Source: Alistipes montrealensis
GTDB lineage: Bacteria > Bacteroidota > Bacteroidia > Bacteroidales > Rikenellaceae
Length of the DNA: 64,000 bases
Assembly: GCF_018362775.1 (NCBI RefSeq)
Contig: NZ_JAGYXY010000001.1
Location: forward strand, 1 to 64,000
Direction of reading: 5' to 3'
Below, in pieces: positions 24,799 through 34,350 of this stretch (position 1 is the stretch's first letter; each line of letters starts with the position of its first letter). Made by a program: the position numbers and the translations under genes. Under the pieces are notes generated by a model. It was not told the DNA's origin, did no database searches, and saw nothing but the letters and a program-made list of their open reading frames with translations.

Positions 24799-25920
24799 AT
24801 GGAAAAAGAAGACAGCGTCCAGCGGTTCCTGGAACTGATCCGGCGTTCGCACCGCGGGAAGTTCAAGGTCTACATCGGCATGAGCGCCGGCGTAGGCAAG
24901 ACCTACCGCATGCTGCAGGAGGCCCGTCAACTGCACGATGCAGGCGTCGATGTCTGCATCGGCTACGTCGAAACGCACGGCCGCACCGAAACGGAAGCCC
25001 TCGTCGAAGGACTTCCGCTCGTGCCGCGCCGCAGGCTCTTCTACAAGGGCAAGGAACTGGAGGAGATGGACACGCAGGCCATCGTCAACCTGCACCCCGA
25101 GATCGTCGTCGTGGACGAACTGGCCCACACCAACATCGAAGGCAGCGGCAACCCCAAGCGCTGGCAGGACGTGATGCAGATTCTCAACGCGGGAATCAGC
25201 GTCATCTCCGCCGTCAACATCCAGCACATCGAGGGACTGAACGAGTCCGTCGAGGAGATCACGGGCGTCGAGATCCGCGAGCGGGTTCCCGACAGCGTGC
25301 TGGCCATGGCCGACGAGGTGGTGAATATCGACCTCACGGCCGACGAACTGATCGAACGCCTGAAAGCCGGAAAAATCTACCGTCCCGACAAGATCGCCGC
25401 GGCGCTCGGCAACTTCTTCACGCAGGACAACCTGCTGCAACTGCGCGAACTGGCACTCAAGGAGGTAGCGCTGCGCGTGGAAAAGAAGGTAGACAGTGAA
25501 GTGACCGGTTCCGAGGTGTTCCGGCGCGACAAACTGCTGGCGGTGATCGACTCCTCCGAAAAGCGCGCCCGCCGCATCATCCGCAAGACAGCACGCATGG
25601 CCACGCATCTGAACGCCGCATTCACGGTACTCTACGTGCAGGGCGACCACGAAGCCGACGACCGTATTCCGCTCGCCCGGCAGCGTTACCTGATCAACAA
25701 CCTGAACCTCGCCACGGAACTCGGCGGCGAGGCGCGCCGGATACGCTCCAATTCCCCGGTGGAGAGCATCGTAGGATTGTGCCGGGAACAAAAAATAAAC
25801 ATCGTCTGCGTCGGGCGTCCCGAATTTTCATTACTTTCGCTGCTGAAAAGTACAATCTACCTGCGGCGGCTGACCGGACTGCTGTCGCGCATGAACATCG
25901 ACCTTTTTATCTTTTCATAA
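24799..25920 (+). CDS. kdpD: KdpD N-terminal sensor protein without kinase domain
   Basis: A 373-residue protein equal to the cytoplasmic N-terminal half of KdpD. The KdpD domain carries Walker A GMSAGVGKT (residues 27-35) and a Walker B-like IVVVDELAHTN; a universal-stress-protein-like domain follows from about residue 245. The four membrane helices and the kinase domains of E. coli KdpD are missing. The next gene supplies a separate kinase. The N-terminal KdpD domain binds nucleotide and in other bacteria cyclic di-AMP. I set the start at 24799, 2 bases after the previous stop; the frame is open far upstream only as a shadow of the barrel gene. Confidence 0.9.
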   Translation: MEKEDSVQRFLELIRRSHRGKFKVYIGMSAGVGKTYRMLQEARQLHDAGVDVCIGYVETHGRTETEALVEGLPLVPRRRLFYKGKELEEMDTQAIVNLHPEIVVVDELAHTNIEGSGNPKRWQDVMQILNAGISVISAVNIQHIEGLNESVEEITGVEIRERVPDSVLAMADEVVNIDLTADELIERLKAGKIYRPDKIAAALGNFFTQDNLLQLRELALKEVALRVEKKVDSEVTGSEVFRRDKLLAVIDSSEKRARRIIRKTARMATHLNAAFTVLYVQGDHEADDRIPLARQRYLINNLNLATELGGEARRIRSNSPVESIVGLCREQKINIVCVGRPEFSLLSLLKSTIYLRRLTGLLSRMNIDLFIFS

Positions 25921-25923
25921 GCC

Positions 25924-27639
25924 ATGAGAATACAAAGGAGAATCACCCTGGGCATCGGTATCCTCTTCGCCATGATCCTGCTGCTGGGCATCCAGTCGGT
26001 CAGTTACGTCCGCCAGCTCTCGCGGGCAACCGGAACCATCCTCGCCGACAACTACAATTCGCTGCAATACGCCGGGGACATGCTGCGGTCGCTCAACGAC
26101 ATCGGCGCCGACTCCGTGTCGCGGCACGCCCTGCGCCAGAGCCTCGCGCTCCAGCAGGAGAACATCACCGAAATCAGCGAGAAAGAGACCACTGCGGCGC
26201 TCGAACGGCATGTCGCCTCGCTGAGCGACCCCGTCACCGAGGCCGAAATACGTACCGTGCGCCAGGACCTGTTCCGGATTATGGAACTGAACATGGCGGC
26301 CATCCGCGCCAAAAGCGCCGGGGTAGAGCAGCGCGCCGATTACGTAATGTGGTGGCTGATCGTCGCCGCAGCTCTTTGCGCCCTGATCGCCGGGGGCTTT
26401 CTGGTCTGGTTTCCGCAACTGGTGCTGCGTCCGATCGACGCCCTGAAAAAGGGTATCACCGAGATTGCCAACCACAACTACCGGCAGCGGCTCGATTTCT
26501 CGGGCAACCGCGAATTCGAATCGGTAGCCGAGTCGTTCAACAACATGGCCGCCAAACTCGACGAATACCGCCGCAGTTCGCTCGACGACCTGATGACGGC
26601 AAAAAAACGCATCGAAGCGATCGTGGATACCCTCCACGAGCCGATCGTAGGGCTGGGTCCCGACCGTAAAATCCTCTTCATGAACCGCGAGGCGCTCTCG
26701 GTGCTGAACCTCCGGGAAGACGCCATCGGGCGCAACGCTACCGAAGTAGCACTCTCGAACGACCTGCTGCGGCGACTGATCCGCGGACTTTACGACGAGG
26801 CGAAGAAAGCCGACGACGAGCCGCTGAAAATCTATGCCGACAACAAGGAGAGCTATTTCCAGGTGGAAAACACGCCGCTCTACATCACGCCCGTGGGCGG
26901 GCGCGATCAGCAGTTCGTCGGCAACCTGATCATCCTGAACAACATCACCAAATTCAAGGAACTGGATTCGGCCAAGACCAACTTCATTTCGACGGTTTCG
27001 CATGAAATGAAAACCCCGATCTCGTCGATCCTGATGAGCCTGCAACTGCTCGGCGACAACCGCCTGGGAGAACTTAACGGCGAACAGAAGCAACTCGTCA
27101 CCAGCATCAAAGAGAGCAGCGACCGCCTGCTTTCGATCACGGGCGAACTGCTGAACATGACCCAGATCGAAACCGGCAAACTTAAACTGATACCTAAAGT
27201 AACCAAGCCTATCGAGCTGATAGACTATGCAGTAAAGGCCACGCAGGTACTCGCCGAACGGTTCTGCTGTTTCGTCGAAGTCGATTATCCCGAGAAAATT
27301 GCAAAACTATTCGTCGACAACGAAAAGATCGCCTGGGTCATCACCAACCTGCTGTCGAACGCCATCCACCATTCGCCCGAACGGTCGCGCATCATCATCG
27401 GGGCCGTACAACGCGAAAAGGCCGTCGAAATCTACGTCCAGGACTTCGGCCGCGGCATCGACCCGCGCTACCACAAGAGCATTTTCGAACGCTATTTCCG
27501 TGTTCCGGGAACCAAGGTGCAGGGCAGCGGGTTAGGATTGGCCATCTCGAAGGAGTTCGTCGAAGCGCATGGAGGTTCGATCTCGGTCGAAAGCGAAATC
27601 GGCCGCGGCAGCCGCTTCTCGATCCTGCTGCCGGCATAA
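25924..27639 (+). CDS. Membrane histidine kinase of the kdp locus
   Basis: A 571-residue sensor kinase: membrane helix at about 8-28, a helical periplasmic region, membrane helix at about 143-163, HAMP, PAS at about 230-345, HisKA with His360 in SHEMKTP, and an HATPase domain with the N-box NLLSNAIHHSP, GRGIDP and GSGLGLAIS. It starts 3 bases after the KdpD-like gene. It probably phosphorylates the NtrC-type regulator at 17878-19212, since no other response regulator is encoded here, and the KdpD-like protein may act on it as a potassium or nucleotide sensor. Confidence 0.9.
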   Translation: MRIQRRITLGIGILFAMILLLGIQSVSYVRQLSRATGTILADNYNSLQYAGDMLRSLNDIGADSVSRHALRQSLALQQENITEISEKETTAALERHVASLSDPVTEAEIRTVRQDLFRIMELNMAAIRAKSAGVEQRADYVMWWLIVAAALCALIAGGFLVWFPQLVLRPIDALKKGITEIANHNYRQRLDFSGNREFESVAESFNNMAAKLDEYRRSSLDDLMTAKKRIEAIVDTLHEPIVGLGPDRKILFMNREALSVLNLREDAIGRNATEVALSNDLLRRLIRGLYDEAKKADDEPLKIYADNKESYFQVENTPLYITPVGGRDQQFVGNLIILNNITKFKELDSAKTNFISTVSHEMKTPISSILMSLQLLGDNRLGELNGEQKQLVTSIKESSDRLLSITGELLNMTQIETGKLKLIPKVTKPIELIDYAVKATQVLAERFCCFVEVDYPEKIAKLFVDNEKIAWVITNLLSNAIHHSPERSRIIIGAVQREKAVEIYVQDFGRGIDPRYHKSIFERYFRVPGTKVQGSGLGLAISKEFVEAHGGSISVESEIGRGSRFSILLPA

Positions 27640-27751
27640 AGCCGTTTCCCGGACAAAGAATACAGCCAGTCGTTTCCGGCTTCCTGGCCCGGCGTTCGCC
27701 AATGCCCAAAGGCGCGCGGCCGGGCTTGGCGGTCCTCCCCGGAAAGAGCGG

Positions 27752-28336
27752 CTATTCGTCCTCCGCAAAGGTTTCTTTCAGTTGTCGCAGGCGCTGCATC
27801 TCCAGCCAGCCCTTTTCGGTCGAGGAGCCGCGCAGGAACATGAACAGCGCCTTGCCGGCGGCGTCCCGGTCCCGGCCGGCTGTCATTCCCGGCCAGAACA
27901 ACTCCCCGAACATGTCGAAATACTCCGTTCCGAGCAGATACCCCTGCCGTACGCCGTCGTCGAAAAGGTCGCGCAGCCGCTCCTGCAACGTGTGCCGTTC
28001 GTAGCCGATCACGTCGACCACCGCCGGATAATATTCCGCATCGTCGATAAACAGGTCACTCACCTTTCCGAAGGTGTCGTAGATTCCCGCCGCCAGGCGG
28101 ACGAACGCCTCGAGGGGCGTCGTCGCCGTACGGCAGGCCGCATCCATCCGTTCGTTCAACAGCGACAGCGCCCGCTCGACACTCTGTGTCACGAGGTCCT
28201 GCTTGTTTGCGAAACATGCGTCCAGCTCCTGCTTCGTGATTCCGATCTTCCCGGCAAGCGTACGCATGCGCAAATCCTGAATGCCTTCGCGGATAAAAAT
28301 CCGGTAGGCAGCGTCCAACATCTGATTCCGTTCCAT
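27752..28336 (-). CDS. TetR-family regulator, last gene of the ABC export operon
   Basis: A 194-residue protein with an N-terminal TetR-type helix-turn-helix (RMRTLAGKIGITKQELDACF) and a helical ligand domain. The start is the ATG at 28336 (MERNQMLDA), 5 bases after the stop of the permease gene. It is the second TetR of this operon. It may sense the export substrate or act on another target. Confidence 0.8.
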   Translation of the reverse strand: MERNQMLDAAYRIFIREGIQDLRMRTLAGKIGITKQELDACFANKQDLVTQSVERALSLLNERMDAACRTATTPLEAFVRLAAGIYDTFGKVSDLFIDDAEYYPAVVDVIGYERHTLQERLRDLFDDGVRQGYLLGTEYFDMFGELFWPGMTAGRDRDAAGKALFMFLRGSSTEKGWLEMQRLRQLKETFAEDE

Positions 28337-28341
28337 AGTCT

Positions 28342-29445
28342 TTATGCTTGTTTTTTGTAACTCAATGCCGCCCAACTGTTGAACAGGAGGGCAAAAACAG
28401 CCAACGACGCATAGTTGACCCACAATTCGCCGATCGTCGAGCCTTTGAGGTAAACCGAACGCATCACCTCGACGAAATAGCTCGGCGGCAGCATGCGGGT
28501 GATCCACTGCGCCCACACGGGCATCGACTCGACCGGAGTGACCAGGCCGCTCATCAGCACGAAAATCATCACGAAGAAAAACATCACGAACATCGTCTGC
28601 TGCATGTTCGAAGAGCCGTTGGCGATCCCGACGCCGAGGCCCGACATCGTGAGAATGAAGAGTCCGGCCGCAAGGAACAGCGCCCCGATGCTGCCGGCCG
28701 GGATCAGCCCGTAAACGATCCAGGCCACCAGCATCACCGCCGCCAGCACAGCCAGGCCGATGATCCAGAACGGGATCAACTTGGCGAGCGTGAAGGTCAG
28801 TGCGCTGACGGGCGTAACGTTGATCTGCTCGATGGTTCCCGTCTCCTTCTCGCCCACGAGGTTCAGGGCCGGAAGAAATCCGCAGAGCATCACCAGCAGC
28901 ATGATCATCAGTGCAGGAATCATGTAATGACGGTATTCGAGCGTAGGGTTGTAGCGGTTCTGCACCGTAATCAGATCCGGCGACGCCGGCGCGCCCCGCT
29001 CGCCGCTCAGCTCGGCGACGGTCTGCGTCACCACGGCCATAAGATACTGCCCGCCGAGACTGCCTTTGACGGCATTCACGCCGTTCGCCGCGATGGCGAC
29101 CCGCTCGGGACGCCCGAGGGTAAGTCCGCGCTCGAAATCGCGGGGAATCTCCAGGATAACGTCCGAAGCCCCCGCGTCGAGGTTTTCGAGCGACGCAACA
29201 TAATCGGCCGTAATCTCCTGCAGAGAGAAGTAATCCGAAGCGGCGATCTTCTGCACGATCCGCCGCGAAGCGTCCGAACGGTCGTGGTCGACCACTGCGA
29301 CATTGATATGGCGCACGTCCATCGTCGTCACCCACGGCATCACGAACATGATCATCAGGGGAAATATCACGACCATTCGCGGCAGGAACGGGTTCCGGAA
29401 AAACTGCCGGAACTCCTTATCGAGCAAAACTAACAGCGTACGCAT
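28342..29445 (-). CDS. ABC-2 type permease (YhhJ/YbhR-like), second
   Basis: A 367-residue inner-membrane permease: one N-terminal helix, a large periplasmic domain of about 140 residues, then a cluster of about five helices at the C-terminal half with EKETGTIEQINVTPVS, the conserved ABC-2 segment. It starts 2 bases from the other permease gene. Together they form the membrane part of a YbhFSR-like exporter. Confidence 0.9.
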   Translation of the reverse strand: MRTLLVLLDKEFRQFFRNPFLPRMVVIFPLMIMFVMPWVTTMDVRHINVAVVDHDRSDASRRIVQKIAASDYFSLQEITADYVASLENLDAGASDVILEIPRDFERGLTLGRPERVAIAANGVNAVKGSLGGQYLMAVVTQTVAELSGERGAPASPDLITVQNRYNPTLEYRHYMIPALMIMLLVMLCGFLPALNLVGEKETGTIEQINVTPVSALTFTLAKLIPFWIIGLAVLAAVMLVAWIVYGLIPAGSIGALFLAAGLFILTMSGLGVGIANGSSNMQQTMFVMFFFVMIFVLMSGLVTPVESMPVWAQWITRMLPPSYFVEVMRSVYLKGSTIGELWVNYASLAVFALLFNSWAALSYKKQA

Positions 29446-29447
29446 CG

Positions 29448-30542
29448 TTATTCGAGTTTATCGTTGAACTTTTTAAGCGCCACAACGACCAGCGCAGCCG
29501 TCATGACCAGCAGGATCGAGAATTCTTTCAGGACAGCCCCGAACGGCAGGCCTTCGATCATCAGCTTACGCACGGCTTCGATATACCACCGGGCCGGGAT
29601 AATGCACGAGATACCCCGCAGGATGCCGGGCATGTTCTCGACCGGGAATGCCATGCCCGAAAGCATGATGATCGGCAGGAGCATCAGCATTCCCGAAATA
29701 ATCAGCGCCGTGGACTGCTTGTCGGAAACCGTGGAGATAAAGAGCCCCAGCGCCAGCGCCAGCACGAGGTAGAGCAGCGACAGCCCCACCAGCCCCGCGA
29801 GACTGCCCGACATCGGTACATCCAGCACGTAGCGGGCCAGCAACAGGATCGTAACCAGGTTGAAACACGACAGCAGGAAATAGGGGATCATCTTGGCAAA
29901 GACGATCCACACGGGCCGCACGGGCGACACCAGCAACACCTCCATCGTCCCGGTTTCCTTTTCGCGGACGATCGAGACAGAGGTCATGATGGCGCAGATC
30001 AGAATGAAAATCAGCCCCATGATGCCCGGCACGAAGTTGTAAGCGCTCTTCATCTGCGGATTGTACAACAACCGCATCTCGGGCATCGGAGCCGAAGCCT
30101 GCCCGTCGGACAGCAGTATCTGCTGCAAATAACCCATCCCGGCGGACGCCGTGTTGGGATTCGAAGCGTCGAAAATCAACTGCACGGCGCTTTGCGCGGG
30201 TTCCCCATGCGCCGCGGCAAGCATCTGCCGGTCGAAATCGGCAGCGAACACGACCACCACGTCGGCGTCTCCCGCACGCAGCGTACGGTCGATTTCCGGC
30301 TGGGTGACGTAGCCTCTGAAGGTAAAATATTCGTTGGCCCCGACGGTCTCCACCGCGTGGCGCACCGCCTCGGTCGGATGCGGCGCCACGACGGCGAAGT
30401 CGATGTTCCGGATTTCGGTCGATATGGCGAATCCGAACAACAGCATCTGCACGACGGGCATCCCCAGCACGATGAGCATCGTGCGGGAATCGCGCAGGAT
30501 ATGCAGCGCCTCTTTTTTGACGAATGACAGAAAACTTCCCAT
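29448..30542 (-). CDS. ABC-2 type permease (YhhJ/YbhS-like), first
   Basis: A 364-residue permease of the same build as its neighbour, with the EKETGTMEVLLVSPVRP segment, which matches the family, and about six membrane helices. The periplasmic domain probably meets the HlyD-type adaptor. It lies 2 bases after the ATPase gene. Confidence 0.9.
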   Translation of the reverse strand: MGSFLSFVKKEALHILRDSRTMLIVLGMPVVQMLLFGFAISTEIRNIDFAVVAPHPTEAVRHAVETVGANEYFTFRGYVTQPEIDRTLRAGDADVVVVFAADFDRQMLAAAHGEPAQSAVQLIFDASNPNTASAGMGYLQQILLSDGQASAPMPEMRLLYNPQMKSAYNFVPGIMGLIFILICAIMTSVSIVREKETGTMEVLLVSPVRPVWIVFAKMIPYFLLSCFNLVTILLLARYVLDVPMSGSLAGLVGLSLLYLVLALALGLFISTVSDKQSTALIISGMLMLLPIIMLSGMAFPVENMPGILRGISCIIPARWYIEAVRKLMIEGLPFGAVLKEFSILLVMTAALVVVALKKFNDKLE

Positions 30543-30544
30543 CT

Positions 30545-31285
30545 CTATTCGGTTCGTTTAGCTTCGCGGGCCAGCCGGCGGAACACCTCGTCCATCGAGT
30601 CGGCGGCGAATTGTTTTTTGAGGTCGGCAGGCCTTCCCAGCGCGCTGATCCGGCCGTCGACCATGATCGACACGCGCGAGCAGTACTCCGCCTCGTCCAT
30701 GTAGTGCGTCGTCACGAAGACCGTCGTGCCTCCGGCTGCCGCCTCGTAAATCAGTTCCCAGAACTGGCGGCGCGTCACGGGATCGACGCCTCCGGTCGGC
30801 TCGTCGAGAAACACCACCTCGGGACGGTGCAGCGTCGCCACCGAGAAAGCCAGCTTCTGTTTCCAGCCCAGCGGCAGCGATCCCACCAGCGTATCGATCT
30901 CCGACCGGAAATCCAGCCGCCGGAGTATCTCGACCGTACGGCGGAGTATCTGCATCCGCCCCAGGCCGTAGATACCGCCGTAAAGGCGGATGTTTTCCAT
31001 CACCGTCAGGTCGTCGTAAAGCGAGAACCGCTGGCTCATGTAGCCAATGCGGCGTTTGATCCGCTCGCCGTCGCGCATCACGTCGAAGCCCGCGACCGTG
31101 CCGCTGCCCGAAGTGGGGTAGCTCAGCCCGCAGAGCATGCGCATCGCCGTGGTTTTCCCGGCTCCGTTGGCCCCGAGGAAACCGAATATCTCGCCGCGCG
31201 CTACCTCGAACGTAATGCCGTCGACAGCCGTAAAGCCGCCGAAACGTTTGGTCAGGCCCCTGACCGATATGATCGCATCATTCAT
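30545..31285 (-). CDS. ABC transporter ATP-binding protein, second
   Basis: A 246-residue ATPase with Walker A GANGAGKTT, Q-loop in GYMSQRFSLYDDL, a degenerate signature (LVGSLPLGWKQKL), Walker B VVFLDEPTGGVD and the H-loop TTHYMDEAE. The degenerate LSGG signature is common in this subfamily of drug and multi-component exporters. It overlaps the preceding ATPase gene by 8 bases. Confidence 0.9.
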   Translation of the reverse strand: MNDAIISVRGLTKRFGGFTAVDGITFEVARGEIFGFLGANGAGKTTAMRMLCGLSYPTSGSGTVAGFDVMRDGERIKRRIGYMSQRFSLYDDLTVMENIRLYGGIYGLGRMQILRRTVEILRRLDFRSEIDTLVGSLPLGWKQKLAFSVATLHRPEVVFLDEPTGGVDPVTRRQFWELIYEAAAGGTTVFVTTHYMDEAEYCSRVSIMVDGRISALGRPADLKKQFAADSMDEVFRRLAREAKRTE

Positions 31286-32186
31286 GGCGCATCCGTTTTA
31301 TAAATACGTCTTCAATCCCCGGCTCGGCCCGCCGTACCCCGACGCCGCGAAAACCCGCATCCGCCAGTTTGCGGGCAAACGCACCGGCATCGAACCCCTC
31401 GCGGACGATCAGGTGGTGCTCCGCTCCGAAAGGGTAGCTTTCGGCCACCTCCGCCGAGTTGCGGGCCGCTTTCAGCAGGCCGTACATGTCTTCGCCCGAA
31501 AGGGCATACAGCGGTTCCCCGAACGAAGAGACCACCCCTTCGGGCGTGTCGATACTCAGCAACCGGCCTTTATCGCAGAGGGCGATGCGGTCGCATCGCC
31601 GCGCTTCGTCCATGTAGGGCGTCGATACGAGCATCGAAATGCCCTCGCGTTTGAGTTCGGAAAGCATGTCCCAGAACTCGCTGCGCGAAACGGGGTCGAC
31701 GCCCGTCGTCGGCTCGTCGAGCAACAGCACCGAGGGACGGTGGATCAACGCACAGCACAGGGCCAGTTTCTGCTTCATGCCGCCCGAGAGTTTCCCGGCG
31801 CGACGCGTGCGGAACGGCTCTATCTGACGGTAGATCGGGGCGATCAGGTCGTAGTTGTCCCGCACCCCGACACCGAACAGAGCCGCGAAGAACGCGAGGT
31901 TCTCCTCGACCGACAGGTCGGGGTAGAGCGAGAAACGCCCCGGCATGTAGCCCACCCGCGAACGGATCGTCCGGTAGTCCGACCCGATGTCGCAGCCGTC
32001 GACCGACGCACGCCCCGAATCGGGATTCAGCAGCGTCGCCAGCAGGCGGAACAGCGTGGTCTTGCCTGCACCGTCGGGGCCGATCAGCCCGAACAGTTCG
32101 CCTCGGGCTACCGAGAACGACACCCCGTCCAGCGCCGTCAATGCGCCGTACCGCTTGGTCAGTTTATCGACTTCGATGGCATTCAT
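31278..32186 (-). CDS. ABC transporter ATP-binding protein, first
   Basis: A 302-residue ATPase with Walker A GPDGAGKTT, signature KLSGGMKQK, Walker B VLLLDEPTTGVD, and STPYMDEA where the H-loop His should be: Thr-Pro replaces Thr-His, so this copy may be catalytically altered. The C-terminal extension after residue 220 fits a DUF4162-like domain. The true start is the ATG at 32186, overlapping the HlyD stop by 4 bases; the open frame further upstream is a shadow. The pair of ATPases resembles the two fused ATPase halves of YbhF. Confidence 0.88.
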   Translation of the reverse strand: MNAIEVDKLTKRYGALTALDGVSFSVARGELFGLIGPDGAGKTTLFRLLATLLNPDSGRASVDGCDIGSDYRTIRSRVGYMPGRFSLYPDLSVEENLAFFAALFGVGVRDNYDLIAPIYRQIEPFRTRRAGKLSGGMKQKLALCCALIHRPSVLLLDEPTTGVDPVSRSEFWDMLSELKREGISMLVSTPYMDEARRCDRIALCDKGRLLSIDTPEGVVSSFGEPLYALSGEDMYGLLKAARNSAEVAESYPFGAEHHLIVREGFDAGAFARKLADAGFRGVGVRRAEPGIEDVFIKRMRHE

Positions 32187-33070
32187 AATTTCACTTCGCC
32201 GTACATGCCGATTTTCAGCCGTCCATCGTTCTCGACGGCAATCTTCGCAGCATAAACCAGGTTGGCGCGCGTGTCGCGGGTCTGGATCGTCTTGGGCGTA
32301 AATTCGCTTTCGGAAGCGACCCACGTCACCCGTCCCGGATATTCGAACCGTTCGCCGCCTCCGAAATCGGCCGTAACGGTCACCTGCCGGCCGAGCGTCA
32401 GTTCCGCCAACTGGTCCGAGGTGAAATAGGCCCGCAGGTAGATCCGTCCCAGGTCGGCGACCTTCATCAGCGGACGCCCCACGGAGGCCAGTTCGCCAGC
32501 CTCGGCATATTTGGCCAGCACGGTCCCCGCTATGGGTGACGCGAGGCGGCATTTTGCAAGCCGATCCTCGACCTGCGCGATCTGCAACTCGATGGCCGAC
32601 GAGTTTTCGTCGATCGACACCGCATTGTTGCCCAGCGTCGAAAGCTGGGCGTCCAACTGCTGCTGGAGCACCTTCAACTGCGAGTCGATGTCGTCCAGCT
32701 GCTTGGTCGCGGCGGCTCCGTCCCTGAGCAGGTTTTCGACACGGCGGCGTTCGGTCTGCTGTTTGGCGATCTGCTCGCGCAGCGACGACACCTGTTTGGC
32801 GATGTCGGGGCGCGACGAGCGCACCGAAGCCTGCTGGCGCTCCAACTGCAACTTCTGCAAATAGAGCTGCACGGTGTCGATGGCCCCGATTTGCTTCCCG
32901 GCAGCCAGATCGTCGCCCTCCTCGATGTCGAAAGAAAGAATCCGCCCGGCAGCTTCGGCTGAAACCGTCACCTCCGTGGCTTCGAAGGTTCCCGTAGCGT
33001 CGAAATCCCCGCCGCGGCCGCACGCTACGGCCGACAGGGCCGTAACACCATAAATAACAATCCGTTTCAT
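32183..33070 (-). CDS. HlyD-type periplasmic adaptor, probable lipoprotein
   Basis: A 295-residue membrane-fusion protein of the YbhG/HlyD kind. The lipobox AVAC near residue 17 follows a short signal. An N-terminal biotinyl-like half (VSAEAAGRILSFDIEEGD), a coiled-coil hairpin rich in Gln and Arg (about residues 70-160), then the second half (ASPIAGTVLAKYAEAGELAS) and a beta-barrel domain follow. It bridges the ABC permeases and the TolC-like protein encoded next to it. Overlaps of 4 bases with both neighbours. Confidence 0.9.
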   Translation of the reverse strand: MKRIVIYGVTALSAVACGRGGDFDATGTFEATEVTVSAEAAGRILSFDIEEGDDLAAGKQIGAIDTVQLYLQKLQLERQQASVRSSRPDIAKQVSSLREQIAKQQTERRRVENLLRDGAAATKQLDDIDSQLKVLQQQLDAQLSTLGNNAVSIDENSSAIELQIAQVEDRLAKCRLASPIAGTVLAKYAEAGELASVGRPLMKVADLGRIYLRAYFTSDQLAELTLGRQVTVTADFGGGERFEYPGRVTWVASESEFTPKTIQTRDTRANLVYAAKIAVENDGRLKIGMYGEVKL

Positions 33071-34347
33071 TGGTTTATCGTGTGTTTTAATTCGTAAATC
33101 GCTTTCAGCAGTTCGATCTCCCGGGCACTGCGGGCCGCGGCGGCGGCATCTTCCTCGGTAATCTTACCCAACAGGTCGTTGGTGTCGATCACACCGTTGC
33201 GGAGCCGCGATTCGGCGGCTTCCCGCACACGGCGGCGCAGGGCGACGATCCGGTCGTCGTCCGCAAGGGCTTTGCGCAGGCGGGCGATCTCCCCGTTATC
33301 CTCCGTCGTTTCCAACCGATTGTTGAACAAGAAAATATCCCGCTGTACTTCAACCTGTTCTTTAGCCGTACGCAGTTGGTTCAGCGAATTCTTCCGCGTG
33401 TAATAGCCGCCGAAATTCCACGACATCTTCACGCCGACCATCGTGTTCCACGACCAGTCGGAAGAGGTCATACTCCGAAAATAGTCGAGTCCCGGATAAC
33501 CGTAATACCCCTGCGCAAAAAGCCCGAAGCGGGGCCGCGTCGACGACTTCACCAGCCGCTCCTGCGCCGAGAGTTTGTCGATACGGGCGTCGAACAGTGC
33601 CAGCTCGGGGCGCGCAGGCTCCGCGGCGGCCGGCGACACCATGTCGGGCTTCACCAACCGCTCGCCTTCCGGATCGCGGCCGATGAAAACGCCGAGCATC
33701 CGGCGGTAACTGTCGCGCATCGATTCGGACTGGGTCAACTGTTGGTTCACGGCGAGCAGTTCGGCCTCCACGGCATCGGCATCGGACTGCATCGCAACGC
33801 CGTTGCGAAGGTACGAACGGACCTTTTCGAGATTGCTTTGCAGCAGGCCGATCGTCAGTCGCGTCTGCGCGATACGCTCGTCGAGCAGCAGAATCCCGAA
33901 ATACAAGCCGTCGACACGTCCTTCGAGCGCATAAAGGTCGACATCCGCAGAGCGTTGCTGTTCGGCCGACTCAGCTTCGGCAATTCGTTTGTCGGCGCTC
34001 GTCTTACCTCCGTCCCAGATGGTCTGACTGAGTTCAAGCATCACTTTATATTGATCCTTGTTCATCCCTGGAATCGAGACTTTTTGCTGGGAGAGCATAC
34101 CTGTAAGCGCATCGGGAAATTCCGGCACGGCCGTCTGCCACGCAGCCTGCGCCGAGAAAGAGAGTTGGGGCAGGTAGGAGCGTGCGGCATTCGAAAGGGT
34201 ATAGGCCTCGGTCCGGCGGATCAGGTCGTACTGCCTGATTTCGGGGTAGTGCTCCCGTGCCAGCGCCCGGCACTCGCCGAGCGTCAGTTGCGCCTGCGCC
34301 GAAAAGCCCGCCAGCAGGCATCCGCACAAAAGAAGGATTCGTTTCAT
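33067..34347 (-). CDS. TolC-family outer-membrane channel
   Basis: A 426-residue outer-membrane efflux protein: signal peptide ending SAQA, then two TolC-type helical repeats with LGECRALAREHYPEIRQYD and a C-terminal ELLKAIYELKHTIN, both typical. It forms the outer-membrane exit duct of the ABC exporter. It lies 3 bases after the upstream TetR gene. Confidence 0.9.
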   Translation of the reverse strand: MKRILLLCGCLLAGFSAQAQLTLGECRALAREHYPEIRQYDLIRRTEAYTLSNAARSYLPQLSFSAQAAWQTAVPEFPDALTGMLSQQKVSIPGMNKDQYKVMLELSQTIWDGGKTSADKRIAEAESAEQQRSADVDLYALEGRVDGLYFGILLLDERIAQTRLTIGLLQSNLEKVRSYLRNGVAMQSDADAVEAELLAVNQQLTQSESMRDSYRRMLGVFIGRDPEGERLVKPDMVSPAAAEPARPELALFDARIDKLSAQERLVKSSTRPRFGLFAQGYYGYPGLDYFRSMTSSDWSWNTMVGVKMSWNFGGYYTRKNSLNQLRTAKEQVEVQRDIFLFNNRLETTEDNGEIARLRKALADDDRIVALRRRVREAAESRLRNGVIDTNDLLGKITEEDAAAAARSAREIELLKAIYELKHTINQ

Positions 34348-34350
34348 GGT

